From Actinomortierella ambigua (taxonomy: Eukaryota; Mortierellomycota; Mortierellomycetes; Mortierellales; Mortierellaceae): 64,000 nucleotides of DNA. The DNA is taken from assembly GCA_016098155.1 (NCBI GenBank), contig JAAAJB010000083.1:1-64000 (forward strand), in the 5' to 3' direction. Shown here piece by piece: positions 48,402 through 60,100 of this stretch. The translations under genes were made by a program, and so were the position numbers. A model generated the notes under the pieces. It did no database searches and was not told the origin of the DNA. It saw only the letters and a program-made list of their open reading frames with translations. How positions within the stretch are numbered: position 1 is the first letter of the stretch; each line of letters begins with the position of its first letter.

Positions 48402-50452
48402 ATGTCTTCACCACGACGACGCATGGAGACTGATGTCATGAAGTTGTACGTTTCCCTTCTGTTCTTTTCCTCCTTTTCCCCCGCGCGTTAGAGTTCTCTT
48501 AAAGTTCCGCGACAGACCTGTCACTTGACTTGCGATGGAAAAGGGAGAAAGAAAAACTGGAATGAAGGCATCCGGGGCTGTGATGCCTCTCCCCTCCCCA
48601 GCACATCTCGCTTGCAGAGGAGGCCCGAGAGAAGGAGCAGTGCAAATCCCACCCTTACTCTCTCTCTATCTTCAGCCAGGCTCGCTAAATTCACGAGGAT
48701 ACAAATGAAAGATCTTTTCCGCAGGTTTCGGTCCTTCAAGCGAAAGCAGAAACATTGGCCGCACAGTTTTTTTTTTTTTTGTCCCCGTTCATGGCACTTG
48801 GTTGCAGGGACCAAAGGAAAAACAACAACAGAGGAGGAGAGAGAGGGGGGAAAGGGGTGCGAGAGTGGTGCCTGCCCCTACCTTCCTACCTACCTACTTT
48901 CGTACCCCTTGGTCTAGTGGACAGTGATGGAGAGTATGTTGCATGTACTAACTAAACATGTATTCTTCTTTCCTCTCCTATTCGGTCAACTTAGGCTCAT
49001 GAGTGACTATGAGGTGACTCTTGTGAACGACAACATGCAAGAGTTTTACGTGCGCTTCCATGGCCCTGAAGACAGTATGTGACCCTTTTTTTTTTTTGGT
49101 CATAGGGAAACAAAGAGGAAAGGAAAGGCAGCAGCAGCAGCAGTAACAACAGCAACAGCATCAACAACAACAACAACAACAAAAACAATCATTGAACACA
49201 TGTGCACTGACTTGTTTGTCCAGGAAAGAAACTGTGGACATGAGGCCTTTTGTTGTTGTTGGGTCCGAAGGTCGAAGGACTGTTGATTGTTTGACGCTGG
49301 TAGACACATCAAAAGAAGAGAACAGAAAAAAAGGCCGAAAGAAGGAAGAAGGAAGGAAGAGGAAGGAAGGAGAAGGAAGGGAGACGAGAAAGGGAGAGGG
49401 AAGGGGATGAAGATTGGAGCGACAATGAGTGAACCACTTGGCATGTATCTGTTTTTCCTTTACTCACCACCTACCCTTTTTTGTATGTTTCTTTGCTCCC
49501 TCTCACCACACAAAATATTCCCCACATTCATACTCTATCTACCCCGTGAATACGTCCCTTCCTCTCTCTCTCTCTTTTCCCGTCGCTTTATCGCCTCTCG
49601 CCGTCATACTTGGATATCGATTCAACAACAGCACCCTTTGCTGGTGGTGTGTGGAAGGTGCATGTGGAGCTGCCTGATCAGTACCCCTACAAATCACCAT
49701 CCATCGGCTTTATGAACAAGATCTTCCATCCCAACATCGATGAGTTGTAAGTATCCCACCACCACCCCTCCCCCCTTTTTTTGTCAATGTTCGTACCTGC
49801 CTCAACCCAACACCACCAACACCACCCCTTTGGACTTGCGGAATGTGTGATCTGCTAACATATCCTTTCGATGCCATATGGTCTATTTGGGGACAACAAT
49901 AGGAGCGGATCGGTCTGTCTGGACGTCATTAACCAGACATGGAGCCCGATGTTTGGTAAGATAGTTCATGGTTTCATCTTTTTATTTTGTCCATGGCCTC
50001 GCTCTGTTGTAAACTAATGTCTCGCCACCTAATCTTCTTTCTTTCTGGTCAATCCCACCTTGTGTTAGATATGGTGAACATCTTTGAGGTGTTCCTGCCA
50101 CAACTGCTGCGCTACCCTAACCCTACCGATCCCTTGAACGGCGATGCGGCCGCTATGCTGATGCGCGAGGTTGCTGGATATGAGTCCAAAGTCAGAGGTA
50201 AGGAACACCTCCGGTCACGTCCCTGACTTTTCAACTGAGATGATGAATAGCAATGTCGATCACAAAGTAGAATGCTGCTAACCTAACTCTTTTTCTCTCT
50301 ATTTTACGACTGCGGGATTTTTAGAATATGTGCAACGCTATGCTACAAGGGAGGCAGCAGACGCAGCAACGGACGAAAGCTCATCGGACGATGATATGAG
50401 CTCTGTGGATTCTTTGTCGGATGATGATGATGCCCCTGGTCTGGAGCTCTAA
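48402..50452 (+). CDS. UBC8: Ubiquitin-conjugating enzyme E2, Ubc8/UBE2H type
   Basis: E2 enzyme that in yeast works with the GID/CTLH ligase in glucose-induced degradation of gluconeogenic enzymes. Exons are 48402-48445, 48995-49074, 49632-49746, 49903-49955, 50069-50197 and 50325-50452; 182 residues, like UBE2H. Visible: [15 protein letters not shown] start, [36 protein letters not shown], active-site Cys in [13 protein letters not shown], and [19 protein letters not shown]. The acidic Ser/Asp tail ([19 protein letters not shown], ending GLEL) is the family's hallmark and a likely casein kinase 2 target. All splice phases close. Confidence 0.95.
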
Positions 50453-50906
50453 ACACCAAAAAAAAAGAAGCCTCCTTGTTAGTCACTGGACCCGATCCAT
50501 CCTTCTCCGCTTTTTGCTGGTGTTTTTTTTTTCTCTGCTGGGTGAACCCCAAAGCTAACACGATATCTCCTGTGCGCACTTTGCAAACCGGGCTCTCACT
50601 CTTTGTCCCCTTTGCTGGTACCTCGTAAAATAGTTTTTCTCTTTGTTGTTCTTTTCTTCTCCCCCCTTTTGAGCTATTACTTCCTCCCTATTTTTCTCCT
50701 TTCTGGTGCACATTGTACGTTATCATGCGCGGTGTCCCTTTTTTGTTCTTGTTGTCTTTTTCTCGAGTAAAATTTGTCTTCTGTTTCAGACTCTCTGAAT
50801 CTGGGTCTAATTTCATGCCGCGGATTGTTGATCCCAAACAGGTGCGTGCCTGATGGGGATCGTAGTTCATCACGCGACGTGTTATATAAACTTTGAGAAG
50901 TTCTAG
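50453..50906. other. UBC8 3' region and a TATA-bearing stretch
   Basis: T-rich sequence after UBC8 followed by a possible promoter: TATATAAA lies at 50883-50890, 17 bp before the ATG at 50907. No gene is supported within this stretch itself. Confidence 0.4.
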
Positions 50907-51493
50907 ATGCGGCTCACATGCTTTACTTTAACAAGCTCTTTTGTAGTTCTTGATCCCTCCCCTTTTTTTTTGCTTCTCGGTTTTTTTTTTCCTTTCGTTC
51001 GCTCCTCACTCTTTTCTCCTGTCAAACGTCGGAGCCAAGTACTCATTAGCCGCTACATTGAGGCCATATTTATTCCTCATTCCGACGAAGAGCCACATCC
51101 CTCGGCAACCAGTAGCCACATATCGACCCTGTCAAAGAAGTACGTGAAGTTTAGGCTTCTTCATTCTGAGCAATTATTTTACTCCTTATTTCACCTATCC
51201 TGGTTACACCGTGGGCAGAGATGTTTTTCTTACTATTCTTATTATTTCCTTTTGGACGACGGGTTCCCGGCAGACATCAACGTCCCACACGCGTGACGGA
51301 GAAACAGCGCATTCTGGACGTCATTGAAGGTCCTTCTGCCTGCGGGAGGAGGAAGGTGGCGGATGGTGTTTTGAGAATGATTGGAGGCTCCACTGGACGC
51401 TTGAGGACGGAGCATCAAAGGGTCGTCATTGCCCGCGGGTCCTGCAAAGCTCAGTACAATCCCTATCCACCAACGCTGCTTAGGGGGAAGTAG
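50907..51493 (+). CDS. Candidate short or decayed gene, family unknown
   Basis: Downstream of TATATAAA at 50883, an ATG at 50907 opens a frame. Its second part is protein-like (SRYIEAIFIPHSDEEPHP, TSSHISTLSKK). A GTACGT donor at 51141 could join an acceptor ending at 51274, leading into a second frame (HQRPTRVTEKQRILDVIEG, GRRKVADGVLRMIGGSTG) that stops at 51493. The region between 50950 and 51045 is low-complexity (Phe/Pro-rich) and may be an intron. I do not recognise the family. It could be a gene with unresolved introns or a decayed one. Confidence 0.25.
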
Positions 51494-53570
51494 ATTGCCT
51501 CTGTCCTATCAAAGTGTTCTGTTAGCTTACGACTCGGCCCCTATTTCCTGGGGGTGGCAGCGTACATTGCGCGCACCCCCCCCCCACTCAAGCGAGTCTA
51601 CATGTCCAAATACACCACCAAAATGGACAACGTGCACCAAGGTACCCTTTCGAGCCCATACTCGCTGGCAATCCTTCCCAGGCGTATATCCATCAATTCC
51701 AGGGGCGTTCTAATGGTTCCAACCGTCGCCATTGTACGATTGCTCGGACTATTTGCTACGATTTCATCGACGAAGGCAATCCGAGAGGCATCAAGGCAAC
51801 AAGTACCACCTGATGGTGTCCTTATGGTTTTGATTTTGGTCTGGTGACGCCAAGGACGAGAACACCGGGAACCGAAGAAACAAAGATGCCAGCGAAAAGG
51901 AGAATATTGAACTTCTTCTTTGTCGTCTTTATGCCTGTGCACCCGCTTTACCTACCATTGTGTATTGCCCAAACAGCAAAACATGACGCTTGTCGATCTT
52001 TGACTGTCAGTCCCAATTCGATCCCCTCTTTCTTTTGGACTTGGCTCCGGCGATTCACCTGCTACATACAGACATACTTATACAAACTTGGAGCATTGCA
52101 GTAACATGGGACGTGGGCGCATATCTTTTGTAGCTTGCTCTGTGGTTGCTCAGCACCAGGTCGAAGGGGGCTGTCACTCTCTCTTCATAACGCTTTCGCC
52201 TGTGACATCTCTCCAACGATAAGGAATGCATTCCTCCCTCTATCAGAGTTGCATGGCCAGGCCGATGGGTAAAAAATGATGGAGATGAATACTGCCCTAT
52301 CCACAGACTGCAAGAGCCCATGCACCGATACTTGCTACCAGCCTTGAGGTAAACAAAAGGAGAACCTCGTGTCTTCTAACATGAGATAAGGATGGACGTG
52401 ACAAGGCGCCAAAAAAGAAAAGAAAAGAGTAGGCCTATCTCCGGTCTTGGAAGTCGCTCGGACGGTAACTAAACATCCACTTTTCCGAAATACGCGCCTA
52501 CCCCCCCCCCTTCTCTTCACTTCAGGGTATAGACTTGTTGGCACGCTCTCCCGTCCGGCGCTGCAGGGCAGGGCTCGTCAGGTTCTGAGGCTGCGAATGT
52601 ATGGTCGGGGCCATGGGATTCTGCAGCTATTACCCCGTTAATCATAACTCGTCCGCATCACTTCATTCTGCCATACGCCTGCTGTCGACAGTACAATCAA
52701 ATGACCCTCATGCTATGTATGACTATTGTCCGCACAGCTCTCGACCGACAACGCGACCCAAAGGAAGTTTTTTTTTTTATTACTTGCGGGGCTACTTCCT
52801 CACACTACCGCACCTCTTTCTTCAGTCACTCGTCATACTTCTTTTTTTTCACGTCTTTTCTTCTGCACCCCCCAAACTCCACTGCAAACTTACTGACCCC
52901 CTTCCCCCCCCCGGAACGGTACCAGAGGTGCTTTCAAAGGAAAACAACCCTCCTCCTTTAAAACCTCGCGTAGTCAAGCCGTCGTTTCAGTGCATCGTTG
53001 GCATTGGCATCCCGTTTAAGCCTCTTCTTCTCCACCCTCCAGCCTCATATGCTACCAACCATGTGGGAGCCCTGCGGGATCCAGAGCTTGACCCGAAGAG
53101 GAGGTAGACACAAAGGGGATACATCCTCCAAGGTTCTATCCGAACAAGAGGTAGGCTGGCGTTCAAGGATGGAGCAGACACTTTCCACAATGCCTAAGGT
53201 TGCAGCGCAGACGAAACATGGCAATGTCCAACAGCCTATAGCCGGTCAGGTCGACGCAGAAGACCCTTAGGGTGAGCTTCTTAGCCGACAGATAACCCCA
53301 GGCTTCTTAGTATCAAGCTGAAGGAACTCCACAGTGTGTACGATACACTGGATGGAGAAGATGGATGAGGAGAGACAGAGCAAGACACGAGTCGAGGGAC
53401 GAATGCAGCTCATTTCCTCAGGGTTTCCTTAGGGCGGCGTTGACGTTGACCGAAAGAAAGAGCTACTCAGTCAACCTCCGAGCGAGCGGATAGGCAGACA
53501 GAAAAATTAAGAGGCCGCAGCACTGCAAATACCAATCCCCACTGTACATCCCCGCACCCGGAACCAGATG
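51494..53570. other. Gene-poor region with scattered protein-like fragments
   Basis: No intact gene is supported. Short protein-like stretches occur in different frames. Examples are PPPLKRVYMSKYTTKMDNVHQ at 51581-51643, followed by a GTACCC donor-like site, and LSKENNPPPLKPRVVKPSF near 52930-52990. Their frames do not connect by convincing introns, and stops are frequent, so decayed coding sequence is the likeliest reading. Confidence 0.35.
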
Positions 53571-53910
53571 GAGCATGCTTCTCCTCCCCCTCCATCAGAC
53601 CCTACACAGGTGCCGTCGAAATACTGCGCCTTCAAGGAAATCCTGGCTATAGATCGGGGAAGTCGCTTGTATAAGGTAACAAACTATCCTTTCTTCAGCC
53701 CATCTTTTGACCAGATCCCGTTATTTGCATTCTAATGATTCTTGTCTTCTTCACACATGTCGCAATGACTAGGCCATCTCCTATAAGTTCGTTATGGTAC
53801 TTTTACGGTATCTACATATCGCGAGCATATTTAAGGCTCTCCCATTCCTCCTAGCATTCGTCACAAAGGCGACACGCCAATATATGCCAAGTAGCCTCAT
53901 TCGATCCTGA
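53571..53910 (+). CDS. Candidate small two-exon protein, about 81 residues (uncertain)
   Basis: An ATG at about 53570 begins MEHASPPPPSDPTQVPSK, then YCAFKEILAIDRGSRLYK, ending at a GTAACA donor near 53676. After a pyrimidine-containing intron ending in GACTAG (near 53772) the frame continues AISYKFVMVLLRYLHIASIF, then FKALPFLLAFVTKATRQYMP, stopping near 53909. The splice phase is consistent (0/0). The second exon is hydrophobic. No family is recognised. It lies in a gene-poor region, so a remnant is as likely as a gene. Confidence 0.25.
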
Positions 53911-54599
53911 GTGCTTGTTATTTTATGTTATTTTTGTTCCCTAAAAGGAACCTTCGAGGGTAGGTTCTATTACTCATTGTCAGCGGCAGAATGGGAAGCC
54001 GGCACGAAGGCTACAGATGTCAAGGTGGAGGATACGAAAACAAGGAAAACGATTTACCGCTCTTGAACATTTCAGCAACAGTGGGATACATTGAGGTAAT
54101 GGTTTTGAAAGTTGATGATGGGGAGTCCCTCGGGGCGGATTAATCGGATCCACGAGGTCCCCCAGACGACCCCAAGGGATCGAAGGCACGCTGTTTACCT
54201 TTTTTTTCCGTTGCTTCAACCCCTCCCCCCTTCTCCCCACAGGCGACTATCTTCTTCATTCTCCGGTTTCGAGCACAACCGTAGCCGGAGAGCATGCCGA
54301 GATGAGGGGCTTATTTGTTGACCGTACTGAAGAAAGAGCTGCGTGACCAAGCGTGTCACCTCAACACTCCAATAGCCAGCTGCTGTTAAGCGATGGTGGT
54401 GTTGACCTTGTAAGCGCCCATCTCAAGTGCTAAACAGCGAGGTGCGCCATCTAGCAGGGTTGTGAGTAGCTGCCAAGGGCTGCTGCAGAGTCTGTTCACA
54501 TGTTCTTCATTTCCAATCCCAACATCTCCACCATGAACTCAGTGGCTCCAAAATTCTGCTGCCTCAGTGGTCCCATCTTTTTTTTTTTTTTTTTACGGA

Positions 54600-54975
54600 T
54601 CGATCGTCAACAGCAATACAGACTTGCGTCCGTTCTACCGCTCACTGGCTCTCCGACGTGACGACATCTGGCGAGAGATTGTGAGCACGCCCAGACTCTG
54701 GTCAACCTTGATGGCGATAAGTGTTGTCTTTTGGACCTCACCCGTCGACTATCTGACGCTGGCATCGAAGCCTTCGCCGTGCCAGCATAGGTGACCCCCG
54801 TAAGCACACACAAAAGTCGACAAAGAGTGGCAGAGGTGACGCATGTTGTGGTTCACCTGGAAACTTGCCATCAAATTCAGAGGTACCAACATATCCCACC
54901 TTGCCGTCCAGCCAAATACGTCAGAGGATTAATCCATGGCATCGCCCCAGAGCAAGCCAGGAGCCCTCAATAACC
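54600..54975 (+). pseudogene. Possible decayed coding fragment
   Basis: Protein-like sequence is split between frames: DLRPFYRSLALRRDDIWREI then VSTPRLWSTL in one, and DGDKCCLLDLTRRLSDAGIE in another, which runs to a stop at 54790. The frame change falls inside continuous sequence without splice signals. The first block has the look of F-box-family proteins, but this is a weak impression. No intact reading frame spans the region. Confidence 0.25.
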
Positions 54976-55175
54976 ACTGGCTGACAGTCCAGTACGACCT
55001 AGAGTACGACCTAGAAACTTAAGACTGTCTATTGGTGACTCGTTTCAACACTCCGCATTCCCCATTAGCCTTGCCACCTGTCGCAAAATAAAACCCTACT
55101 ACCCTTTTTGTTTTCTTCTTTTTGGTTTGACCAGTGTATTTGCCGATCGTGCTAATATTCTTTAAACTCCTCTCT
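54976..55175. other. Downstream of eIF3j, no gene seen
   Basis: Short AT-rich stretch holding the presumed 3' end of the minus-strand eIF3j gene. It contains AATAAAA-like sequence on both strands near 55085-55095. Confidence 0.4.
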
Positions 55176-56738
55176 TTACATAAAGTCGTCAAACTCCTAG
55201 ATACAGTAAGGAAACAGAGAGAAAGAGGCATTAAAAAAAAAACTTTTTGTTAGCAATGAAAAAAAAAAACACAAAGAAAACCACATCATAGTCCGCATAA
55301 CAACACAAAAAAAAAAAAAAAAAAAAAACCTTACATCATAAGCATCATCATAGTTTCGCGTATCCACCAAATTCGAAGTCTTGGCCGACGCCGCCGCCAG
55401 CGAGGGCTTTGCGGCACCGCCCTTCTTCTTGGTCTTGGATGCCTCCTTGGCGGCCTTTTGCTTCTCGTTGGCGATCGTCGTCAGCGTCGATGCAAACTTG
55501 CGCACGTCCGTGTCTCGCGAGACACCCACCGCCAGCTCACGCATCAGTCCCTCCAGGAAGGACACGTACAGACCCTGCCGCTCGTGCTTCTTGATCACCG
55601 CCACCAGCTCCTGGGTGTACTCGGCAAACTCATCCTTGGTCTTGGGCATCATCGACTCGATCTTGGATGCGCTGCCGCCAGCTGTAGCAGCAGCAGCAGC
55701 AGTGGTGGTGGTCGTGGTGGTGGTCGTGGTTGTAGAAGAAGAAGAAGAAGAAGGAGCTGCGCTGCTCGAGATCTTGGCGCCACCAAACAGATCGGCGGCA
55801 TTGGCAATGTCCGACTCGATAATGGCGTTCTTTTCACGCTGACGACGCTCAAAGCGCTCCTCCTCTGTCTCATCCTCAGGTGCTTTCTGTTTAAAATAAA
55901 AAGGGATGTAGAAAATCGCGTCAGTAAATGTTCTCTCCTCCTTTTTCTTTCACTTCAATATCGAAAATAAAAAACAACACGTTACGTTGGCAGCCTGCTT
56001 GGCCATCATGGCCTGCTTCTTCTTCTCAGCCTCTGCATTGCGCTCGGCAATCTTCTCGGCAAGAGTCTTCTTAGGCTTGGGAGGTGGAGGAGCGGGCTTC
56101 TGCTCCTTTTCAGACTCGGACTCTGAGGCATCCCACTCGTCCTAGACCAGGAGAAGGGGAGGAGAAGGAGGGGGGAGCAATCGTTGGGTTAGCGAGGCTT
56201 GCTTCTTCATTCTTCGTTCATGAGGAGTTTGTCACGTTGTTGACGACAGCTGCCATGCTCTGGTTCCTTGGTTTTCTTGACGCCTTCGACGGTGCATGTG
56301 TTGGTTTGGATCTCCCTGCCTCTCAACCCCGCCCTTCACATATCTTCCTCGCTGCAATTGCTCAATTTGGGTTGGTTGGTTGGTTGGTTGATAGGGAGCT
56401 TGCGTGTCGTGCTTATTTTTGGTTACTGGGTGTGTACTCGAGGTAAAAAGTGTGTTTGAAAGAGAAGGGCTGGGTTACCTTGACATCGTCGTCCGAGGCA
56501 TCCTCATCGTCCCACTTGCCCTTGGTGGGGATGACGGGCGCCTGAATGTCGTCTTCGTTCTCTGGAGACGGTCATAAAAAAAAAAAAAAAAAAAAAAAAA
56601 AGAGGGGGAGAGAGAAAAAGTGTTGACCATGCGGCAAGTGCACATGCTGTTAGAGTGAGTGTTGTTACGAAGGAGTACGACAAAGAATTGCTCGGTGGTG
56701 CGCGACTAGTTTGCATGCTTCTTACCCCAGTCGCTCAT
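55176..56738 (-). CDS. HCR1: Translation initiation factor eIF3 subunit j
   Basis: Loosely bound eIF3 subunit that acts at the 40S decoding site and in ribosome recycling. Exons are 56738-56726 (13 nt), 56561-56479, 56141-55986, 55886-55335 and 55196-55176 (21 nt, EFDDFM plus stop); 274 residues, close to the family's 258-265. The order is typical: acidic N-terminus (MSDWENEDDIQAP, KWDDEDASDDDVK), Lys/Glu-rich coiled region (KKTLAEKIAERNAEAEKKKQ), and a helical core (DEFAEYTQELVAVIKKHERQ, FLEGLMRELAVGV). It ends with a basic tail and FDDFM. A Ser/Thr/Ala homopolymer insertion (about 125-155) is unusual. Both terminal exons are tiny but phase-exact and match conserved family ends. Confidence 0.93.
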
Positions 56739-56935
56739 GGTAATGAATGTGTGTAGTAGAAAATGAAAGTTGAATCGCTCTTCGCTCGACTCAAAAGGGA
56801 AGGTTTTGGGTTGTTTCTGTTTGTTGTGGCTTTGACTACAAAAAGAGAGGTGCAGCGCGTGCCTCGAGCGTTTGGGATGCACAAGCATGTCACATCACCC
56901 TGTTCGTCTCCAGCCCCCTATCTCTCTCTCCCCTT

Positions 56936-56943
56936 AACCCTAA
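56936..56943. promoter_or_regulatory. AACCCTAA telo-box-like element
   Basis: AACCCTAA about 200 bp upstream of the eIF3j start. Telo-box motifs occur in promoters of translation genes in several fungi and plants, bound by Tbf1-type Myb factors. A chance match cannot be excluded. Confidence 0.35.
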
Positions 56944-57113
56944 CATCCAACATACATCCCACGTACAAAACACAGGAGGCAACATAAAACACACGAAAAG
57001 CACGAGTGCTACCTGGAGAGACATTTAATAGGTATGTGTATGGATGTGTGGTGCCTGTCTTCTTCTGTTTATCTCTCCTCTCTCTCTGCACAATTGAGCA
57101 TGACTCCTGTCTC

Positions 57114-60100
57114 TCACCGTCGATCTGGCGAGTCTTCAGCAATCTTCACAATGGCCACCAGCACACTCATATCATCGCGCTTGCCTCCCTGGTAGTACAG
57201 TCCCTCCTGCATCGCCCGGCTCTGGAACGGACTTCCGTGATGCCGAGAGTCCTCCGCCACAGACTTTGCCCGCTTTGCCAAAGCGTCACTAATCACGCTC
57301 GGCTCAGGAATCTTGCGCTCGTACGACGACCGTGACAAGTACGTCCCCCTCGTCCCCCTTGCCCCTCCTGCTCCCGCTCCTGCAAATGGCCCTTCGCCAC
57401 TGCCTAGATGGTACAGTGTCGCCGACAATGGAAGCGCCGACGACTCGGCTGCTGCCACCGCTGCTGCGGCAATCGGAGAGAGCCCGCCATCCATTGTTAA
57501 CGCATCGCTTGGCTCGACATCCTCATCGCCACCGACTGTCATCTGTACCGATGATGGTAACCTCTGGGAGACTTCAGTGGATGCTGTAGGGGCCGAGGAG
57601 GAGGAAGTGGTGGTCCCAGCATTGGTTGTAGTGGCGGTCGTAGCATCTGCCGGAGCTGCAATACCATTGGCATGGGTATTGCTTGTCGTGGTCTTGCCAG
57701 CAATGGCTGCAATGGTCGACTGTGAGGTTGAGGCCAGCTTGGCGGCACCGCTCGTGATCCCGCTCCAAAGACTGCTCATCCCTTTACTAGCCGTTGAGGT
57801 TGCGGCGGGCAAGCCCGTACCATAGGGGCTCAGTCCCTCGTTAGGATTCGAGCCGTCAATACACCGGACGACCTCCTCGAGAATGTCCTCGTCAAACAGG
57901 TTGTCAAAGATGCCATCAGTGCCCATCACCACAATGTCGCCATTCTTGACCTTGACCGTAAAGACCTGAGCATCGGTGGGTCGATCGCTGCTCCCTGTCC
58001 CCAACTGGTATGGATAGTTGAACGAATGCTGTTGCTCCTCTGTCCGAAAGATAAACTCGTTGTTGCGAATCACGCTGATCCCGCAATCGCCCAGATTGGC
58101 AATCCGCAGCTCATCGTCCCGTAGAATCGCCAGGCATGCTGTCGATGAGCCAATCAATCCCTATAAAAGAAAAAGAAAGAAAAAGGAATAGGTGGGTGGG
58201 GGCAGTGATCGGTGGTCAGTAAAATATCCACATTGCGTTGAAAGTGAGAGAAGAGGTGGCAAGTAAATCTTTCAACATGTATAAACTGGTTTGATCAGCT
58301 ACCTCCTTCTTGGCATCGAGGGTGCTCTGCTCGTAGCTCTTCTCGAGAATGTCGACAGGGTTGACGTTGAAATAGTCGTAAAACGCCTCTTCCTCAATAT
58401 TGTCATACTTTTCCAGCTCGACAAACGCATAGTGCATCAGCTTCCGCGAGTATAGTGCTGGGTTGGCACCTAATGTTCAGTAAGAGTAATTATTACGGGA
58501 TGGGTGTTAGTCTTGGCCTCCTCCTCTTCTTCTTCTCCTTCCTGGGTCTAGAGCACACTGATGAACACAATCTGTGTTGACAAGTTAACGCCATCGTCGT
58601 CTAATAGATCTAAAATGAGCTTCAATCTGTTATGCGAAAAGATGTGGTCGACTTGCGCTTCCTCTCCCCCCCTCCCTCCCCCTTCAAGGGAAGGCATCTC
58701 TCCCTAGTTCCTGCGCTGTCATTGTTTGTCTGTGCATCGAGGCGAAGGACAATGTACGGTTGTATGGAGTGGGCTTTAGGAGCGACGAATGAAGGAAGTG
58801 TGCCTCTTTTGTGGTCACTCCCTTTTTTTGGGGAAGGGGGGGGGGACAGCCCTTTTCCTATTCTTGCAGCACTGGCGTCCTGGTGTTCATTCCTGGGTCC
58901 TTTCGGATGCGTGCTTGTGGGAATCCATTTTGGATGAGATGCCTGGCGCCGCAGTCCTATCCATGGGTTGCTAATCCAGAGTCAAACACCTGCCGAGGAT
59001 AGAGAGTGGATCTCTGGACTCTTCAGCGAAAGAGTGGCAGAGTGAGGGAGGGGGGATAGGGAGTTGTTGCCATGTCATCTTTATCCTTTGCCCGCATGAC
59101 CAAAGAAGCATACTTGTTGATTCCTGCCTGCCACAGTGTTGTCATGATTGCTTGACAAACTGCTATTGATACCTATGACTCAGGTATCCCCACCTTCATG
59201 AAGCTATTCTCCCTCTCTCCTCTCCTCTCTCTTTCTCGTCGGTAGTGTAGGTGTGTAGGTGTGTGGGGGAAGAGGAAGGGGAGGGACCGAGGATGTGGAG
59301 AGAGGGAGACAGAGAGAGAGAGAGAGCCCTTTTTGTATTCCCACTGATAAGGACCGCATGGAAAAATTGCTCCTTTTCCTGCCTGCTTCCCCCCCTCCCA
59401 CCACCCCCCGTGGAAAAAAAAAGCAGAAAAGAAAAGTAGCACAAAAGACTTGCCTGAGGTCCCACTCCATCCACCTACACCGTCGGCGACTCCGAGGGCA
59501 TCATGGCGTTGAAAATAAGAGTCCTCGCCGACCTGGACACTAAAGTAGGCCTGGTCCTGCTCGGGCGTCAAGATCGGCGGCCGGTTCGGGTTCTTGGCAA
59601 ACCCAGACGCGCTGTGGCTGAATACATAGTTGTGTCGCGTCTGTTGGAAGACTGGCTGTGGGAAGAACGTGGTCGAAGTCAACGTCGATGGGCTCGGAGT
59701 AGTAGTGGCTACAACAGGTGATGGTCCCTGCCCTGGCTCATACGACATGCGCGTCAGCGGATTGATCCATGGCAGCTCAGAAATCCATTCGGCATCCCGC
59801 CGTGAAATCGAATGCATGCCATGGCCTGTGGTCAGGTCGTCCGCTGCTGCAGCCGACGCTCCTATCGACGACGATGTGGCATATGTTTCTCCTCCTCCTG
59901 CTGCTGCTGCTGCTGCTCCTTCTGATGCTCCTGACAAAACGCTGTCTTGTGAAGAGTAGGGTATCGAGTCTGTTGCTACACCACCTCTTGTTCCTCCATG
60001 ACTGTGTTCAGCATGCTGGTGGTCTCGCAGGGTCGCACGAGCGACTGACTGGTCGCTGTGGTGCTGTTGTGGTTGCTGCTGTTGTTGTTGTTGTTGTTGT

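Noticed and set aside
48900..48935. GGTCTAGTGG resembling a tRNA A box
   Set aside because: No B box (GGTTCGAANCC) follows at proper distance and no cloverleaf can be drawn. It lies in a UBC8 intron.
59173..59453. PTC7 ending by read-through at 59173
   Set aside because: The downstream exons carry the remaining PP2C motifs in correct phase via a GC donor, so the read-through is at most a minor isoform.
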